Below are positions 1 through 8,390 of a DNA stretch of 64,000 nucleotides, one piece after another. A program made the translations under genes and the position numbers. The DNA lies in assembly GCF_030817535.1 (NCBI RefSeq), contig NZ_JAUSZL010000002.1:3348001-3412000 (forward strand), given 5' to 3'. The notes beneath the pieces are model-generated. The model saw only the letters and a program-made list of their open reading frames with translations. It did not search any database and was not told where the DNA came from. Position 1 is the stretch's first letter. Each line of letters starts with the position of its first letter. This DNA comes from Streptomyces sp. V3I8. GTDB lineage: Bacteria; Actinomycetota; Actinomycetes; Streptomycetales; Streptomycetaceae.

Positions 1-24
1 CGCCGGTCGAGAACGGGAGCGGTC

Positions 25-234
25 ATGAACATCAAGGTTGTACGGGGCAACCCGACCCCCGAGGAACTGGCCGCCGCCCTGGCGGTGGTCCGGGCCCGCG
101 CCGCGGCGGCGGCAGCGCCCCCGCCCGGCGCGGACCGTGAGGGGGACGCCTGGTCGGACCCGTCCCGGGTGGCGGGCAGGCACCTGCCGGCCCCGGGGCC
201 CACCGCCTGGACCCGCAGCTTCTGGCCGGCGTAG
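25..234 (+). CDS. accE: Acyl-CoA carboxylase epsilon subunit
   Basis: A 69-residue protein of the small epsilon-subunit family that bridges or stabilises the biotin (alpha) and carboxyltransferase (beta) subunits of actinobacterial acetyl/propionyl-CoA carboxylases. The family signature is the start KVVRGNPTPEELAAALAVV and the Trp-containing C-terminus (TAWTRSFWPA); the middle is a flexible Ala/Pro-rich linker. A GGGAG ribosome site lies just before the ATG. The beta subunit gene (accB/pccB) is expected immediately upstream, outside the window, and the partner alpha subunit lies at 2968-4740. In known family members the epsilon subunit is needed for full activity, so this places the window next to the malonyl/methylmalonyl-CoA supply genes. 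Confidence 0.93.
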   Translation: MNIKVVRGNPTPEELAAALAVVRARAAAAAAPPPGADREGDAWSDPSRVAGRHLPAPGPTAWTRSFWPA

Positions 235-275
235 CCGGGCGGGGCGGGCAGGTGCCCGCCCCGCCCCCGGGCGGT

Positions 276-974
276 TCAGTACACGCTCAGGCCGAACCGC
301 GCGAGCACCTCCGCGACGGGCTGGTAGTACGTGACGCCGCCGGAGGCGCAGCTGCCACTGCCTCCCACGACGAGACCGACAGCCAGGGTGCCGGAGAACG
401 CCGGTCCTCCGGAGTCACCGGCCTCGGTGCAGGCGGTGGAGCGGAAGAGGCCGTGCACCGCGCCCTCGGCGAAGTTGACCGTGGCGTTGACCGCGGTCAC
501 CGTCCCGCAGCGGAGGCCGCTCGTCCGGCCGACATGACAGACCCGCTGCCCGACGGCGGGACTCGTGGAGCCGGTCACGTCCTGGACGGCTCCCCCGCCC
601 AGGGTCACTTCGCCGGGAAGGACCAGGGCCGACGTGGTGTAGCGGACCACTCCGTAGTCGTCGACGGGGAAGGAGCCGCCCGCGGAGACGCCGACCTGGA
701 CGGTGCGTGAGCTGTCGGCGAACCACGTGGTGGGGGTGGTCGGGGTGGTCGGGGTGCCCGCGCAGTGCCCCAGCGTCACCGCGTGACGGCCCGCGCCTCC
801 GGTGGTGTTGAAGCCCACGACGCACTGCGCCCCGTTGGAACCGTGGAGGACGGTGCCGCCGAGGACCGTGGGCACGCGAGGGGCTGCGGTCGCCGGGGCC
901 GGGCCGCACAGCGGGGTGACCACGGCCATCACGGCCGCGGCGCGGATCGCCAGAGGTGTGCGCGAGCGTCTCAT
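276..974 (-). CDS. Secreted trypsin-like (streptogrisin-type S1) serine protease
   Basis: 232 residues with a Sec/Tat-like signal (RR near the N-terminus, hydrophobic core, cleavage near ATAAP, residue 30). The chymotrypsin-fold triad is visible: His70 in TLGHCAG, Asp106 in VDDYG, Ser188 in GDSGGP. Cysteine pairs around residues 51/71, 146/156 and 182/209 fit the S1 disulfides. The start is the internal ATG because GGAGG sits just before it; longer starts would only add Arg-rich residues. Odd points: a TPTTPTTPTT insertion directly after the His loop, Leu where TAGHC is usual, and no room for the long propeptide that streptogrisins carry. Probably an extracellular protease; its substrate cannot be told. 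Confidence 0.88.
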   Translation of the reverse strand: MRRSRTPLAIRAAAVMAVVTPLCGPAPATAAPRVPTVLGGTVLHGSNGAQCVVGFNTTGGAGRHAVTLGHCAGTPTTPTTPTTWFADSSRTVQVGVSAGGSFPVDDYGVVRYTTSALVLPGEVTLGGGAVQDVTGSTSPAVGQRVCHVGRTSGLRCGTVTAVNATVNFAEGAVHGLFRSTACTEAGDSGGPAFSGTLAVGLVVGGSGSCASGGVTYYQPVAEVLARFGLSVY

Positions 975-1066
975 GGGCCCTCCGGGGGCGTCGACGGTCT
1001 CGTACCGGACAGTCGCCCCATCCTGACGGGGACGGCGGACGGGACGACAGGGCCAGTCCGGCCGTT

Positions 1067-1108
1067 CGTCTGCGATCGTTCGTCTCCGATCGTTCGTCTC
1101 CGATCGTT
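1067..1108. repeat. Three tandem 14-bp units
   Basis: The unit CGTCTCCGATCGTT occurs three times head to tail (first copy with one substitution), each holding the palindrome CGATCG. It sits in the divergent space between the protease gene and the 42-residue membrane protein gene, upstream of both, so it could be regulatory or a slippage product. Confidence 0.8.
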
Positions 1109-1132
1109 CCTCCGCGGCCGGGACCGGCAAGA

Positions 1133-1148
1133 TGAGTACGCGTACTCA
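1133..1148. promoter_or_regulatory. Perfect 16-bp palindrome between divergent genes
   Basis: TGAGTACGCGTACTCA is a perfect inverted repeat, 36 bases upstream of the small membrane protein start at 1185 and about 160 bases upstream of the protease start. Its size and symmetry fit the operator of a dimeric regulator. I cannot assign the protein. Confidence 0.55.
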
Positions 1149-1184
1149 GGCGTCCGGAGCCGTGCCGGAGCCACGATCGGAAGC

Positions 1185-1313
1185 ATGCTGTGGTCCGACC
1201 CGGAGAACGAGCCGCCGAAGGAGCTGCGCGACATGCAGGACATGTTGCGGCGGCTCGGCGTCCTCATCGCGCTGGCCGTGGTGTTCGCCATGGTCATCCT
1301 CGGCCTGATGTGA
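1185..1313 (+). CDS. mmpB: 42-residue single-pass membrane protein (MmpB-like)
   Basis: A tiny protein: about 25 charged or polar residues ([20 protein letters not shown]) followed by one strongly hydrophobic helix (residues 25-42, [15 protein letters not shown]) reaching the C-terminus. It matches, from memory, the conserved Streptomyces protein called morphogenic membrane protein MmpB, found beside maf; the symbol rests on that recollection. The start is the ATG after GGAAGC; no other in-frame start leaves a sensible protein. It lies 31 bases upstream of maf on the same strand and is probably co-transcribed with it. The 16-bp palindrome at 1133-1148 is in its promoter region. Confidence 0.72.
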   Translation: MLWSDPENEPPKELRDMQDMLRRLGVLIALAVVFAMVILGLM

Positions 1314-1344
1314 GCCGCCCCGGCCCCGCCGATACGCTGGGCGC

Positions 1345-1965
1345 ATGACTGATCAGCCACGCCGTCGGCTCGTTCTCGCCTCCCGGTCCCCCGCCCGGCT
1401 CGGACTGCTGCGGCAGGCCGGATTCGACCCCGAGGTCGTCGTCAGCGGGTTCGACGAGGACGCCGTGACCGCCCCGACCCCCGCCGAACTGGCGCTCGCC
1501 CTCGCCGAGGCGAAGGCGTCCGTGGTGGCGGCGCGGCCCGAGGTCGCCGGCGCCCTGGTGATCGGCTGCGACTCGGTGCTGGAACTGGACGGCGTGGCGT
1601 ACGGCAAGCCGGCCGACGCCGAGGAGGCGACCGCGCGCTGGAAGTCGATGCGCGGCCGGGCGGGCGTCCTGCAGACCGGCCACTGCGTGCGGGACACGGC
1701 GACCGGCCGCCACACGTCGGCGGTCGCGTCCACCGTGGTCCGCTTCGGCGAGCCGACCGACGCCGAGATCGCCGCGTACGTCGCCACGGGCGAGCCGCTG
1801 CACGTCGCGGGGGCGTTCACGCTGGACGGCCGCTCGGCCCCGTTCGTCGACGGCATCGACGGCGACCACGGCAACGTCATCGGCCTCTCGCTGCCGCTGC
1901 TACGCCGCCTGCTGGCCGAACTGGGCGTTGGCATCACCGGGTTGTGGGCCCCGCCCGAGAAGTGA
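1345..1965 (+). CDS. maf: Maf-family nucleotide pyrophosphatase
   Basis: 206 residues of the Maf/HAM1-like family, which hydrolyse non-canonical or canonical nucleoside triphosphates and were first tied to septum inhibition. The hallmark [11 protein letters not shown] motif is at about residues 11-21, followed by [12 protein letters not shown] (metal/substrate aspartate), the GRxGxxxTGH-like stretch near residue 110 and [17 protein letters not shown] near residue 155. Full length for the family. It sits between the carboxylase genes, as in other actinobacteria, which is conserved order rather than proof of shared function. Confidence 0.93.
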   Translation: MTDQPRRRLVLASRSPARLGLLRQAGFDPEVVVSGFDEDAVTAPTPAELALALAEAKASVVAARPEVAGALVIGCDSVLELDGVAYGKPADAEEATARWKSMRGRAGVLQTGHCVRDTATGRHTSAVASTVVRFGEPTDAEIAAYVATGEPLHVAGAFTLDGRSAPFVDGIDGDHGNVIGLSLPLLRRLLAELGVGITGLWAPPEK

Positions 1966-2059
1966 CGCGGGAGCCGGCCGCCGGGCCGGGCCGGGTCGGG
2001 CCGGATCAGCCGCGGGTCAGGTACGCATCAGGTGCGGGCCAGGAGGCCGAGGGTGCGCG

Positions 2060-2596
2060 TCAGGAGGCCGAGGGTGCGGTGGTCGGAGGCGCGACACCGC
2101 CCCCGGGACCCCCGGCGGCGTCCTCGGGACCCGTGGGCCCCTCGGGATTCCCGGGTCCTCCGGACCCGGGCCCCCCGTCCCGCGTCGCGTCGGACAGGGC
2201 CGCCTCCCGGCGGTCGTACGTCATGAAGATGAGCACGATCAGCCCGAGCACGACCATCATGAAGGCGAACGCCCCCCAGCCCACCAGCCCGACCGTGAAC
2301 GCGCCGAGCAGGGCGTGCACCACCGCCGCGCTGATCAGCAGGATGCGGCCGAGGCCGGCGGGCGCCCGGTCGCGCACGGCGACGCGCAGGGCGGTGAAGC
2401 CGCAGAGCGCGAAGTAGAGGCCGAAGACCAGCCCCGCGACCTTCGACGACGTGGACATCACGTCCGGGTCGAGCCCCGCCAGGGACATGTCCTGCCGGTC
2501 GACCACGACCCCCATGAACCAGTTGACCGACGCGATGCCCACCGCCTCGGCGAAGAGCACGATCGCGGTCACCCATGCCACCGGTCTGCGGACCAC
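2060..2596 (-). CDS. Four-helix integral membrane protein of unknown function
   Basis: About 178 residues with roughly four hydrophobic helices (for example VTAIVLFAEAVGIASVNWFM, VFGLYFALCGFTALRV, ILLISAAVVHALLGAFTVG, FAFMMVVLGLIVLIFM) and a disordered Gly/Pro/Thr-rich cytoplasmic tail after YDRREAAL. The open frame extends to 2746, but a promoter-like TTGTCC-N17-TAGCGT pair on this strand at 2667-2695 places the transcript start near 2660. I therefore prefer the GTG at 2596, which has a G-rich ribosome site. Other GTGs at 2623 and 2656 are possible. It is divergent from accA2 and conserved beside it in Streptomyces; no function is evident. Confidence 0.75.
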   Translation of the reverse strand: MVRRPVAWVTAIVLFAEAVGIASVNWFMGVVVDRQDMSLAGLDPDVMSTSSKVAGLVFGLYFALCGFTALRVAVRDRAPAGLGRILLISAAVVHALLGAFTVGLVGWGAFAFMMVVLGLIVLIFMTYDRREAALSDATRDGGPGSGGPGNPEGPTGPEDAAGGPGGGVAPPTTAPSAS

Positions 2597-2666
2597 CGGC
2601 CCCCACCCACTTTCGACTGCCACCCGAGCAAGGGCTGTTACCCCAAGTACGTTCACGTCGGTCAGC

Positions 2667-2695
2667 ACGCTACTAACGAGTAAAGCCTGGGACAA
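2667..2695 (-). promoter_or_regulatory. Promoter for the four-helix membrane protein
   Basis: On the minus strand TTGTCC (2690-2695) and TAGCGT (2667-2672) are 17 bases apart, a good vegetative-type pair. It implies that the membrane protein starts downstream of about 2660. Confidence 0.45.
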
Positions 2696-2967
2696 GGGAT
2701 CTGTGTAAGGCAAAGAATCGTTGGGCCATTCGTAGGGTCTCCACAAAGAAACGGAGTGGCGCGCAGCACGGTCTTACAGAGACCTTGCCCACATCGGAGA
2801 GCTAGGGTTCATGGCAAGGCCCCTGCGTACCGAGGTGCCGCAAGGGATTTCACGGGCGAGCAGGCCTTGTATCACGCTCCGTGTGGGCAAGCTCACCACC
2901 GGGGACGGGTCGAAACGACGTGTCGGCAGTCCCTAAACTCGGCTTGTTTCAAGGAGAGGGAGCCAAC
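2696..2967 (+). other. accA2 upstream region
   Basis: Unusually AT-rich patches for this genome (2640-2760) lie between the divergent membrane-protein promoter and accA2. A possible -10 box TAAACT is at 2934-2939, about 28 bases before the accA2 GTG, without a convincing -35 box. No coding signal was seen. Confidence 0.35.
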
Positions 2968-4740
2968 GTGCGCAAGGTGTTGATCGCCAATCGTGGCGAA
3001 ATCGCTGTCCGTGTCGCCCGGGCGTGCCGGGACGCGGGCATCGCGAGCGTGGCGGTGTACGCCGAGCCGGACCGGGACGCGCTGCATGTGCGCGCCGCCG
3101 ACGAGGCGTTCGCGCTGGGTGGTGACACCCCCGCGAGCAGTTACCTCGACATCGCCAAGGTGCTCCAGGCCGCCAAGGACTCCGGAGCGGACGCGATCCA
3201 CCCCGGGTACGGCTTCCTGTCCGAGAACGCCGACTTCGCCCAGGCCGTCCTCGACGCGGACCTGACCTGGATCGGTCCGCCGCCGCAGGCGATCCGCGAC
3301 CTCGGCGACAAGGTGGCGGCCCGTCACATCGCCCAGCGCGCCGGCGCGCCGCTGGTCGCCGGTACGCCGGACCCGGTGGCCGGTGCCGAGGAGGTCGTCG
3401 CCTTCGCCCGCGAGCACGGCCTGCCCATCGCGATCAAGGCCGCCTTCGGTGGCGGCGGCCGCGGTCTGAAGGTGGCCCGCACCCTCGAAGAGGTGCCCGA
3501 GCTGTTCGACTCCGCGGTGCGCGAGGCGGTGGCCGCCTTCGGCCGCGGCGAGTGCTTCGTGGAGCGCTACCTCGACAAGCCCCGCCACGTGGAGACGCAG
3601 TGCCTGGCCGACCGCCACGGCAACGTGGTGGTCGTCTCCACCCGTGACTGCTCCCTGCAGCGCCGCCACCAGAAGCTGGTCGAGGAGGCGCCCGCGCCGT
3701 TCCTCTCCGACGCGCAGGTCGCCGAGCTGTACGCGTCCTCCAAAGCGATCCTCAAGGAGGCCGGGTACGTCGGCGCGGGCACGGTCGAGTTCCTGGTCGG
3801 CGTGGACGGCACGATCTCCTTCCTGGAGGTCAACACCCGCCTGCAGGTCGAACACCCGGTCACCGAGGAGGTCTCCGGCATCGACCTGGTGCGCGAGATG
3901 TTCCGTATCGCCGACGGCGAGGAACTGGGGTACGACGACCCGCCGCTGCGCGGCCACTCCTTCGAGTTCCGCATCAACGGCGAGGACCCGGGCCGCGGCT
4001 TCCTGCCCGCCCCCGGCACCGTGACCACGTTCGCCCCGCCGTCGGGACCGGGGGTGCGCCTGGACGCGGGCGTGGAGAGCGGCAGCGTGATCGGCCCGGC
4101 CTGGGACTCGCTGCTCGCCAAACTGATCGTCACCGGCGCCACCCGCGAGCAGGCGCTGCAGCGGGCCGCCCGCGCGCTGGAGGAGTTCACCGTCGAGGGC
4201 ATGGCGACCGCCGTCCCCTTCCACCGCGCCGTGGTCGTCGACCCCGCCTTCGCACCCGAACTGACCGGCTCCACCGATCCGTTCACGGTGCACACCCGCT
4301 GGATCGAGACCGAGTTCGTCAACGAGATCCCCGCGTTCACCGCTCCCGCGGACACCGACACGGACGACGAGCCGGGCCGCGAGACGGTCGTCGTCGAGGT
4401 CGGCGGCAAGCGCCTCGAGGTCTCCCTGCCGTCCTCGCTGGGCATGTCCCTGGCCCGCACCGGACTGGCCGCGGGCGCCAGGCCCAAGCGCCGCGCGGCC
4501 AAGAAGTCCGGCCCGGCCGCCTCCGGCGACACCCTCGCCTCACCCATGCAGGGCACCATCGTGAAGGTGGCCGTCGAGGAGGGGCAGGAGGTCAAGGAGG
4601 GCGATCTGATCGTCGTCCTGGAGGCCATGAAGATGGAACAGCCCCTCAACGCGCACCGCTCGGGCACCGTCAAGGCCCTGGCCGTCGAGGTGGGCGCCTC
4701 GCTCACGTCCGGCGCGGTCATCTGCGAGATCAAGGACTGA
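2968..4740 (+). CDS. accA2: Acyl-CoA carboxylase alpha subunit (biotin carboxylase plus biotin carrier)
   Basis: 590 residues, the usual length of Streptomyces AccA1/AccA2. Residues 1-450 are a biotin carboxylase: [18 protein letters not shown] at the N-terminus, the ATP-grasp glycine loop [14 protein letters not shown], and [16 protein letters not shown]. Residues about 520-590 are a biotinyl domain with the target lysine K555 in EAMKMEQP. A disordered, charged linker joins them. The GTG start is fixed by AAGGAGAGG eight bases upstream. It carboxylates biotin for the beta subunits making malonyl- and methylmalonyl-CoA for fatty acids and polyketides. A strong terminator follows. Confidence 0.96.
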   Translation: MRKVLIANRGEIAVRVARACRDAGIASVAVYAEPDRDALHVRAADEAFALGGDTPASSYLDIAKVLQAAKDSGADAIHPGYGFLSENADFAQAVLDADLTWIGPPPQAIRDLGDKVAARHIAQRAGAPLVAGTPDPVAGAEEVVAFAREHGLPIAIKAAFGGGGRGLKVARTLEEVPELFDSAVREAVAAFGRGECFVERYLDKPRHVETQCLADRHGNVVVVSTRDCSLQRRHQKLVEEAPAPFLSDAQVAELYASSKAILKEAGYVGAGTVEFLVGVDGTISFLEVNTRLQVEHPVTEEVSGIDLVREMFRIADGEELGYDDPPLRGHSFEFRINGEDPGRGFLPAPGTVTTFAPPSGPGVRLDAGVESGSVIGPAWDSLLAKLIVTGATREQALQRAARALEEFTVEGMATAVPFHRAVVVDPAFAPELTGSTDPFTVHTRWIETEFVNEIPAFTAPADTDTDDEPGRETVVVEVGGKRLEVSLPSSLGMSLARTGLAAGARPKRRAAKKSGPAASGDTLASPMQGTIVKVAVEEGQEVKEGDLIVVLEAMKMEQPLNAHRSGTVKALAVEVGASLTSGAVICEIKD

Positions 4741-4751
4741 CACCGGCCGTC

Positions 4752-4792
4752 GTGTGAAGGGGCGTGCCTCTCGGAGGCACGCCCCTTCACAC
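4752..4792 (+). terminator. Terminator hairpin after accA2
   Basis: A perfect 19-bp stem (4752-4770 with 4774-4792) closed by a three-base loop starts 11 bases after the accA2 stop. There is no U-run, as is common in Streptomyces. Confidence 0.85.
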
Positions 4793-4870
4793 GCGCCGTG
4801 TCACACGCGCCGTGTCACACGCGCCGTGTCACACACGCCTTCTCACACACGCTTTGTCACATGCGTCCCG
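4787..4870. repeat. Six tandem 14-bp units
   Basis: Three exact copies of TCACACGCGCCGTG (4787-4828) are followed by three degenerate copies in the same phase (TCACACACGCCTTC, TCACACACGCTTTG, TCACATGCGTCCCG). The array starts inside the descending arm of the accA2 terminator and runs to 70 bases before the TetR gene, so it may have grown from the terminator arm by slippage. Confidence 0.85.
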
Positions 4871-4940
4871 TCAGGGGCGGGGGGAACTGTGCGATCAGCC
4901 CCCACCGGCCCGCGGTCGCACGGCAGACGGGAGGCACACC

Positions 4941-5507
4941 ATGCCCGCTCCCCCGGCAGGGATGCGTGCCGACGCCCGCCGCAACCGGGACCGCCTGGTC
5001 ACAGAGGCACGGACGGCGTTCGCGAGGAACGGGGCCGACGCCTCCCTGGAGGACGTCGCGAAACGCGCGGGCGTGGGCATCGGCACCCTCTACCGTCACT
5101 TCCCCAACCGCCACGCGCTGCTGAGCGCGGTCTTCGCGGACGCGGTGAGCGACCTGCTCGTCCGCTCGCGCGAACTGCTCGACGATCCCCGCCCCTGCAC
5201 GGCGCTCGTGACGTGGCTGCGCGCCGTCATCACTCATGCGAGTGAGTACCGCGGGCTGGCACGCGCGCTCATGTCGGCCTCGCACGACGACGCCTCGGCG
5301 CTCGCGCGGTGCAGCGGCCCGATGCGCGAGGCGGGCAGCGCCCTCCTCACGCGCGCGCAGGAGGCCGGCGCCGTACGCCCCGGCGTCTCGATCGGCGACC
5401 TGCTCCAGCTGACCAACGCGATCGCGCTGGCCGCCGAAGAGACCCCGGGTGACCCGGAGCTGGCCGACCGCATGCTGACGCTGACCGTGCGCGGCCTGAA
5501 GGCCTGA
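4941..5507 (+). CDS. TetR-family transcriptional regulator
   Basis: 188 residues. The N-terminal helix-turn-helix is typical: RRNRDRLVTEARTAFARNG, ASLEDVAKRAGVGIGTLYRHFPNR, residues about 14-55. The C-terminal ligand domain resembles the SbtR-like (TetR_C) group with LTNAIALAAEE near the end. The ATG at 4941 is chosen for GGGAGG just upstream; longer frames would read through the 14-bp repeats. No exporter or enzyme is divergent to it, so the target is unknown; it lies alone between accA2 and a convergent DeoR gene. Short 16-bp duplications (GGCCTGAAGGCCTGAG) cover its stop codon region. Confidence 0.88.
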   Translation: MPAPPAGMRADARRNRDRLVTEARTAFARNGADASLEDVAKRAGVGIGTLYRHFPNRHALLSAVFADAVSDLLVRSRELLDDPRPCTALVTWLRAVITHASEYRGLARALMSASHDDASALARCSGPMREAGSALLTRAQEAGAVRPGVSIGDLLQLTNAIALAAEETPGDPELADRMLTLTVRGLKA

Positions 5508-5550
5508 GGACCTGAAGGCCTGAGCGCCTGCGGACCCGCAGGTCGTCGCG

Positions 5551-6540
5551 TCAGCGTCTGCGCAGGTCGGCGACGCGCGCCCGCTCGCTCTGGGGCTGTT
5601 CCCCCAGAACCGCCGCGGCACTGCGCAACTGCGGTCCCGCACCGGGCGCCTGTCCGCGCCGGGGCCCGGGAAGCGGTACGTCCCGGCGTGACGGCTGGCG
5701 CCCCGCCGGGACCGTATCCCCGCCGGAACCACCGGCTCCGGCCACCGCGATCTGTACGCCCTGGTCGGCCAGGGCCTGCAGTTCGGTGGCCGCGCGGTCG
5801 TCCTGGGCCGGCGGTTCGTCGGTGACCAGACGGGTGATCACATCGGTCGGCACCGTCTGGAACATCGTGTCGGTACCGAGCTTGGTGTGGTCGGCCAGGA
5901 CGACGACCTCGGCGGCCGCCTGGACGAGCGCCCGGTCCACGGAAGCCGACAGCATGTTGGAGGTGGACAGGCCGCGCTCGGCGGTCAGCCCGCTCCCCGA
6001 CAGGAAGGCCCGGGAGACGCGCAGCCCCTGGAGGGACTGCTCGGCCCCGCTGCCCACCAGGGCGTAGTTGGAACCACGGAGGGTACCGCCCGTCATCACG
6101 ACTTCCACCCGGTTGGCATGGGCCAGTGCCTGGGCCACCAGGAGGGAGTTGGTGACGACGGTCAGCCCCGGCACCCGCGCGAGCCGGCGGGCCAGCTCCT
6201 GCGTGGTGGTTCCCGCCCCCACCACGACGGCCTCGCCCTCTTCGACGAGACCCGCGGCGAGGTCGGCGATGGCTGTCTTCTCGGCGGTCGCGAGATGGGA
6301 TTTCTGCGGAAAGCCGGACTCCCGCGTGAACCCGCCCGGCAATACCGCACCGCCGTGCCGGCGGTCGAGGAGTCCTTCTGCCTCCAGTGCGCGCACGTCC
6401 CGCCGTACGGTCACTTCGGAGGTCTGGACGACGCGGGCGAGCTCACGGAGCGACACGGCTCCATTTGCTCGCACCATTTCGAGGATCAATTGGCGACGTT
6501 CTGCAGCGAACACGAAACTGACAGTAACCCCAACGACCAT
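5551..6540 (-). CDS. DeoR-family transcriptional regulator
   Basis: About 329 residues. N-terminal winged helix (AERRQLILEMVRANGAVSLRELARVVQTSEVTVRRD, residues 13-48) followed by a DeoRC sugar-phosphate sensor domain of the isomerase-like fold (EGEAVVVGAGTTTQELARRL, VTNSLLVAQAL, MTGGTLR, residues about 95-160, and LADHTKLGTD near 215). The C-terminal 65 residues are disordered and Gly/Arg-rich. A GTG at 6513 is an alternative start. DeoR-type proteins usually sense phosphorylated sugars. Its position among deo genes makes it a candidate regulator of the palindrome-marked nucleoside genes in this window, but its own promoter lacks that palindrome. Confidence 0.9.
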   Translation of the reverse strand: MVVGVTVSFVFAAERRQLILEMVRANGAVSLRELARVVQTSEVTVRRDVRALEAEGLLDRRHGGAVLPGGFTRESGFPQKSHLATAEKTAIADLAAGLVEEGEAVVVGAGTTTQELARRLARVPGLTVVTNSLLVAQALAHANRVEVVMTGGTLRGSNYALVGSGAEQSLQGLRVSRAFLSGSGLTAERGLSTSNMLSASVDRALVQAAAEVVVLADHTKLGTDTMFQTVPTDVITRLVTDEPPAQDDRAATELQALADQGVQIAVAGAGGSGGDTVPAGRQPSRRDVPLPGPRRGQAPGAGPQLRSAAAVLGEQPQSERARVADLRRR

Positions 6541-6798
6541 CTGCTTTCAGCAGTTTGCGCCGAATAGCAGAAGTTGTTCGCGTGGCCGGTTGCGGAGTGG
6601 TATACGGGCCTAATCACCCCGACTATGCCGCGCGAATGGTCGACGCCCTCCGTGGCCGCGGCCCCGCCGGGAGCCGCGGCCGAAGCCTTCACCAGCCGTT
6701 ATCAGTCGTGAGCAGCAGTCGCCAGCAGTCGTCAGCAGCCGTCAGCCGTTACCGCGGGGACGGCGGTCTGCGCGCCCCGCGGGGGAACCGCCGCCGTC
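6541..6798. other. Intergenic region between DeoR and reductase genes
   Basis: This holds the presumed DeoR promoter (AT-richer part 6541-6620) and, at 6708-6755, a run of imperfect 10-base units based on CAGCAGTCGT. A short CTGCT/AGCAG inverted repeat sits immediately before the DeoR start. No gene was seen. Confidence 0.4.
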
Positions 6799-8247
6799 TC
6801 AGACCTCGCCCGCGGTCTTCCTGGTGTGCAGCTGCCGCGCCACCTCGGCGATCGAGCCCGACAGGGACGGGTACACGGTGAAGGCGTTGGCGATCTGCTC
6901 GACGGTCAGGTTGTTGTCGACCGCGAGCGAGATGGGGTGGATGAGCTCCGAGGCGCGCGGTGCGACGACCACACCGCCGACGACGATCCCGGTGCCCGGA
7001 CGGCAGAGGATCTTCACGAAGCCGTCCCGGATGCCCTGCATCTTCGCGCGCGGGTTGCGCAGCAGGGGCAGTTTCACGACCTTCGCGTCGATGACACCGC
7101 CGTCGACGTCCGACTGCGTGTAACCCACCGTGGCGATCTCGGGGTCGGTGAAGACGTTCGACGACACCGCCTTCAGGTTGAGCGGGGCGACCGCGTCGCC
7201 GAGGAAGTGGTACATGGCGATGCGGCCCTGCATCGCGGCCACCGAGGCGAGCGCGAAGACCCCGGTGACGTCTCCGGCGGCGTACACGCCGGGGGCGGTG
7301 GTCCTGGAGACCTTGTCGGTCCAGATGTGCCCGGACTCCCGGACCTTGACCCCGGCCTCCTCCAGGCCCATGCCGTCGCTGTTCGGGATGGCGCCGACGG
7401 CCATCAGGCAGTGCGAGCCGGTGATGACGCGGCCGTCGGCGAGCGTCACCTCGACCCGGTCCCCGACCCGCTTGGCGGACTCGGCGCGCGAGCGGGCCAT
7501 GACGTTCATGCCGCGCCGCCGGAACACGTCCTCCAGGACGGCCGCCGCGTCCGGGTCCTCGCCCGGCAGCACGCGGTCGCGGCTGGAGACCAGCGTGACG
7601 CGCGACCCGAGCGCCTGGTAGGCGCCGGCGAACTCGGCGCCGGTGACACCGGAGCCGACCACGATCAGCTCGGCGGGCAGTTCGTCCAGGTCGTAGACCT
7701 GCGTCCAGTTCAGGATCCGCTCGCCGTCCGGCTGCGCGTCGGGCAGCTCACGGGGGTGGCCGCCGGTCGCGATGAGCACGGCGTCGGCGGTGAGCGTCTC
7801 CTCGCTGCCGTCCACGGCCCGTACGACGACCTTGCGGGAGCCGTCCAGGCCCTGCATGCCCTCGAGCCGTCCGCGGCCCCGCAGCACCCGCGCCCCGGCA
7901 CGCGTCACGGACGCGGTGATGTCGTGGGACTGGGCGAGCGCGAGCCGCTTCACCCGGCGGTTGACCTTGCCGAGGTCGACACCGACGACACGCGCGGGCC
8001 GGTCGATGTGCGGGGTGTCGTCGGCGACGATGATCCCCAGTTCCTCGTACGACGAGTCGAAGGTGGTCATCACCTCGGCCGTCGCGATCAGGGTCTTGGA
8101 CGGGACGCAGTCGGTGAGCACCGACGCCCCGCCCAGGCCGTCGCAGTCGACGACGGTCACCTCCGCGCCGAGCTGGGCGGCCACCAGGGCCGCCTCGTAT
8201 CCGCCGGGTCCGCCGCCAATGATCACGATCCGAGTCACGTACTCCAT
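6799..8247 (-). CDS. lpdA: NAD(P)H quinone/flavoprotein reductase of the LpdA type
   Basis: About 482 residues of the FAD-dependent disulfide-reductase fold: FAD site IVIIGGGPGGYEAALVAAQ, NAD site IVVGSGVTGAEFAGAYQALG near residue 190, and a C-terminal dimerisation domain. The redox motif, normally C-x4-C, reads GGASVLTDCVPSK: the first cysteine is Ser, so no disulfide can form. This matches the mycobacterial LpdA (Rv3303c) type, described as a quinone reductase rather than a lipoamide dehydrogenase. The GTG at 8238 (GGAG just upstream) is as likely a start as the ATG at 8247. It lies upstream of the DeoR gene on the same strand, with a 258-bp gap. Confidence 0.9.
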   Translation of the reverse strand: MEYVTRIVIIGGGPGGYEAALVAAQLGAEVTVVDCDGLGGASVLTDCVPSKTLIATAEVMTTFDSSYEELGIIVADDTPHIDRPARVVGVDLGKVNRRVKRLALAQSHDITASVTRAGARVLRGRGRLEGMQGLDGSRKVVVRAVDGSEETLTADAVLIATGGHPRELPDAQPDGERILNWTQVYDLDELPAELIVVGSGVTGAEFAGAYQALGSRVTLVSSRDRVLPGEDPDAAAVLEDVFRRRGMNVMARSRAESAKRVGDRVEVTLADGRVITGSHCLMAVGAIPNSDGMGLEEAGVKVRESGHIWTDKVSRTTAPGVYAAGDVTGVFALASVAAMQGRIAMYHFLGDAVAPLNLKAVSSNVFTDPEIATVGYTQSDVDGGVIDAKVVKLPLLRNPRAKMQGIRDGFVKILCRPGTGIVVGGVVVAPRASELIHPISLAVDNNLTVEQIANAFTVYPSLSGSIAEVARQLHTRKTAGEV

Positions 8248-8390
8248 TGTCCCGCACGCTTCAAGGTGCTTCCGCCCGGGGGCTCTGTCCGGGTGTCGCG
8301 GGTGCGCGTCGCGGCGCGTTCCCGGGGCGCACGATCCGGGGCCGCGGTCACGGGGGAGTCACACGGGTTCGCTGCCGTACCCTCGGTCCC

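Noticed and set aside
4787..4870. Possible CRISPR array from regular repeats
   Set aside because: The 14-bp units are contiguous with no spacers, so it is a plain tandem repeat; no cas genes are present.
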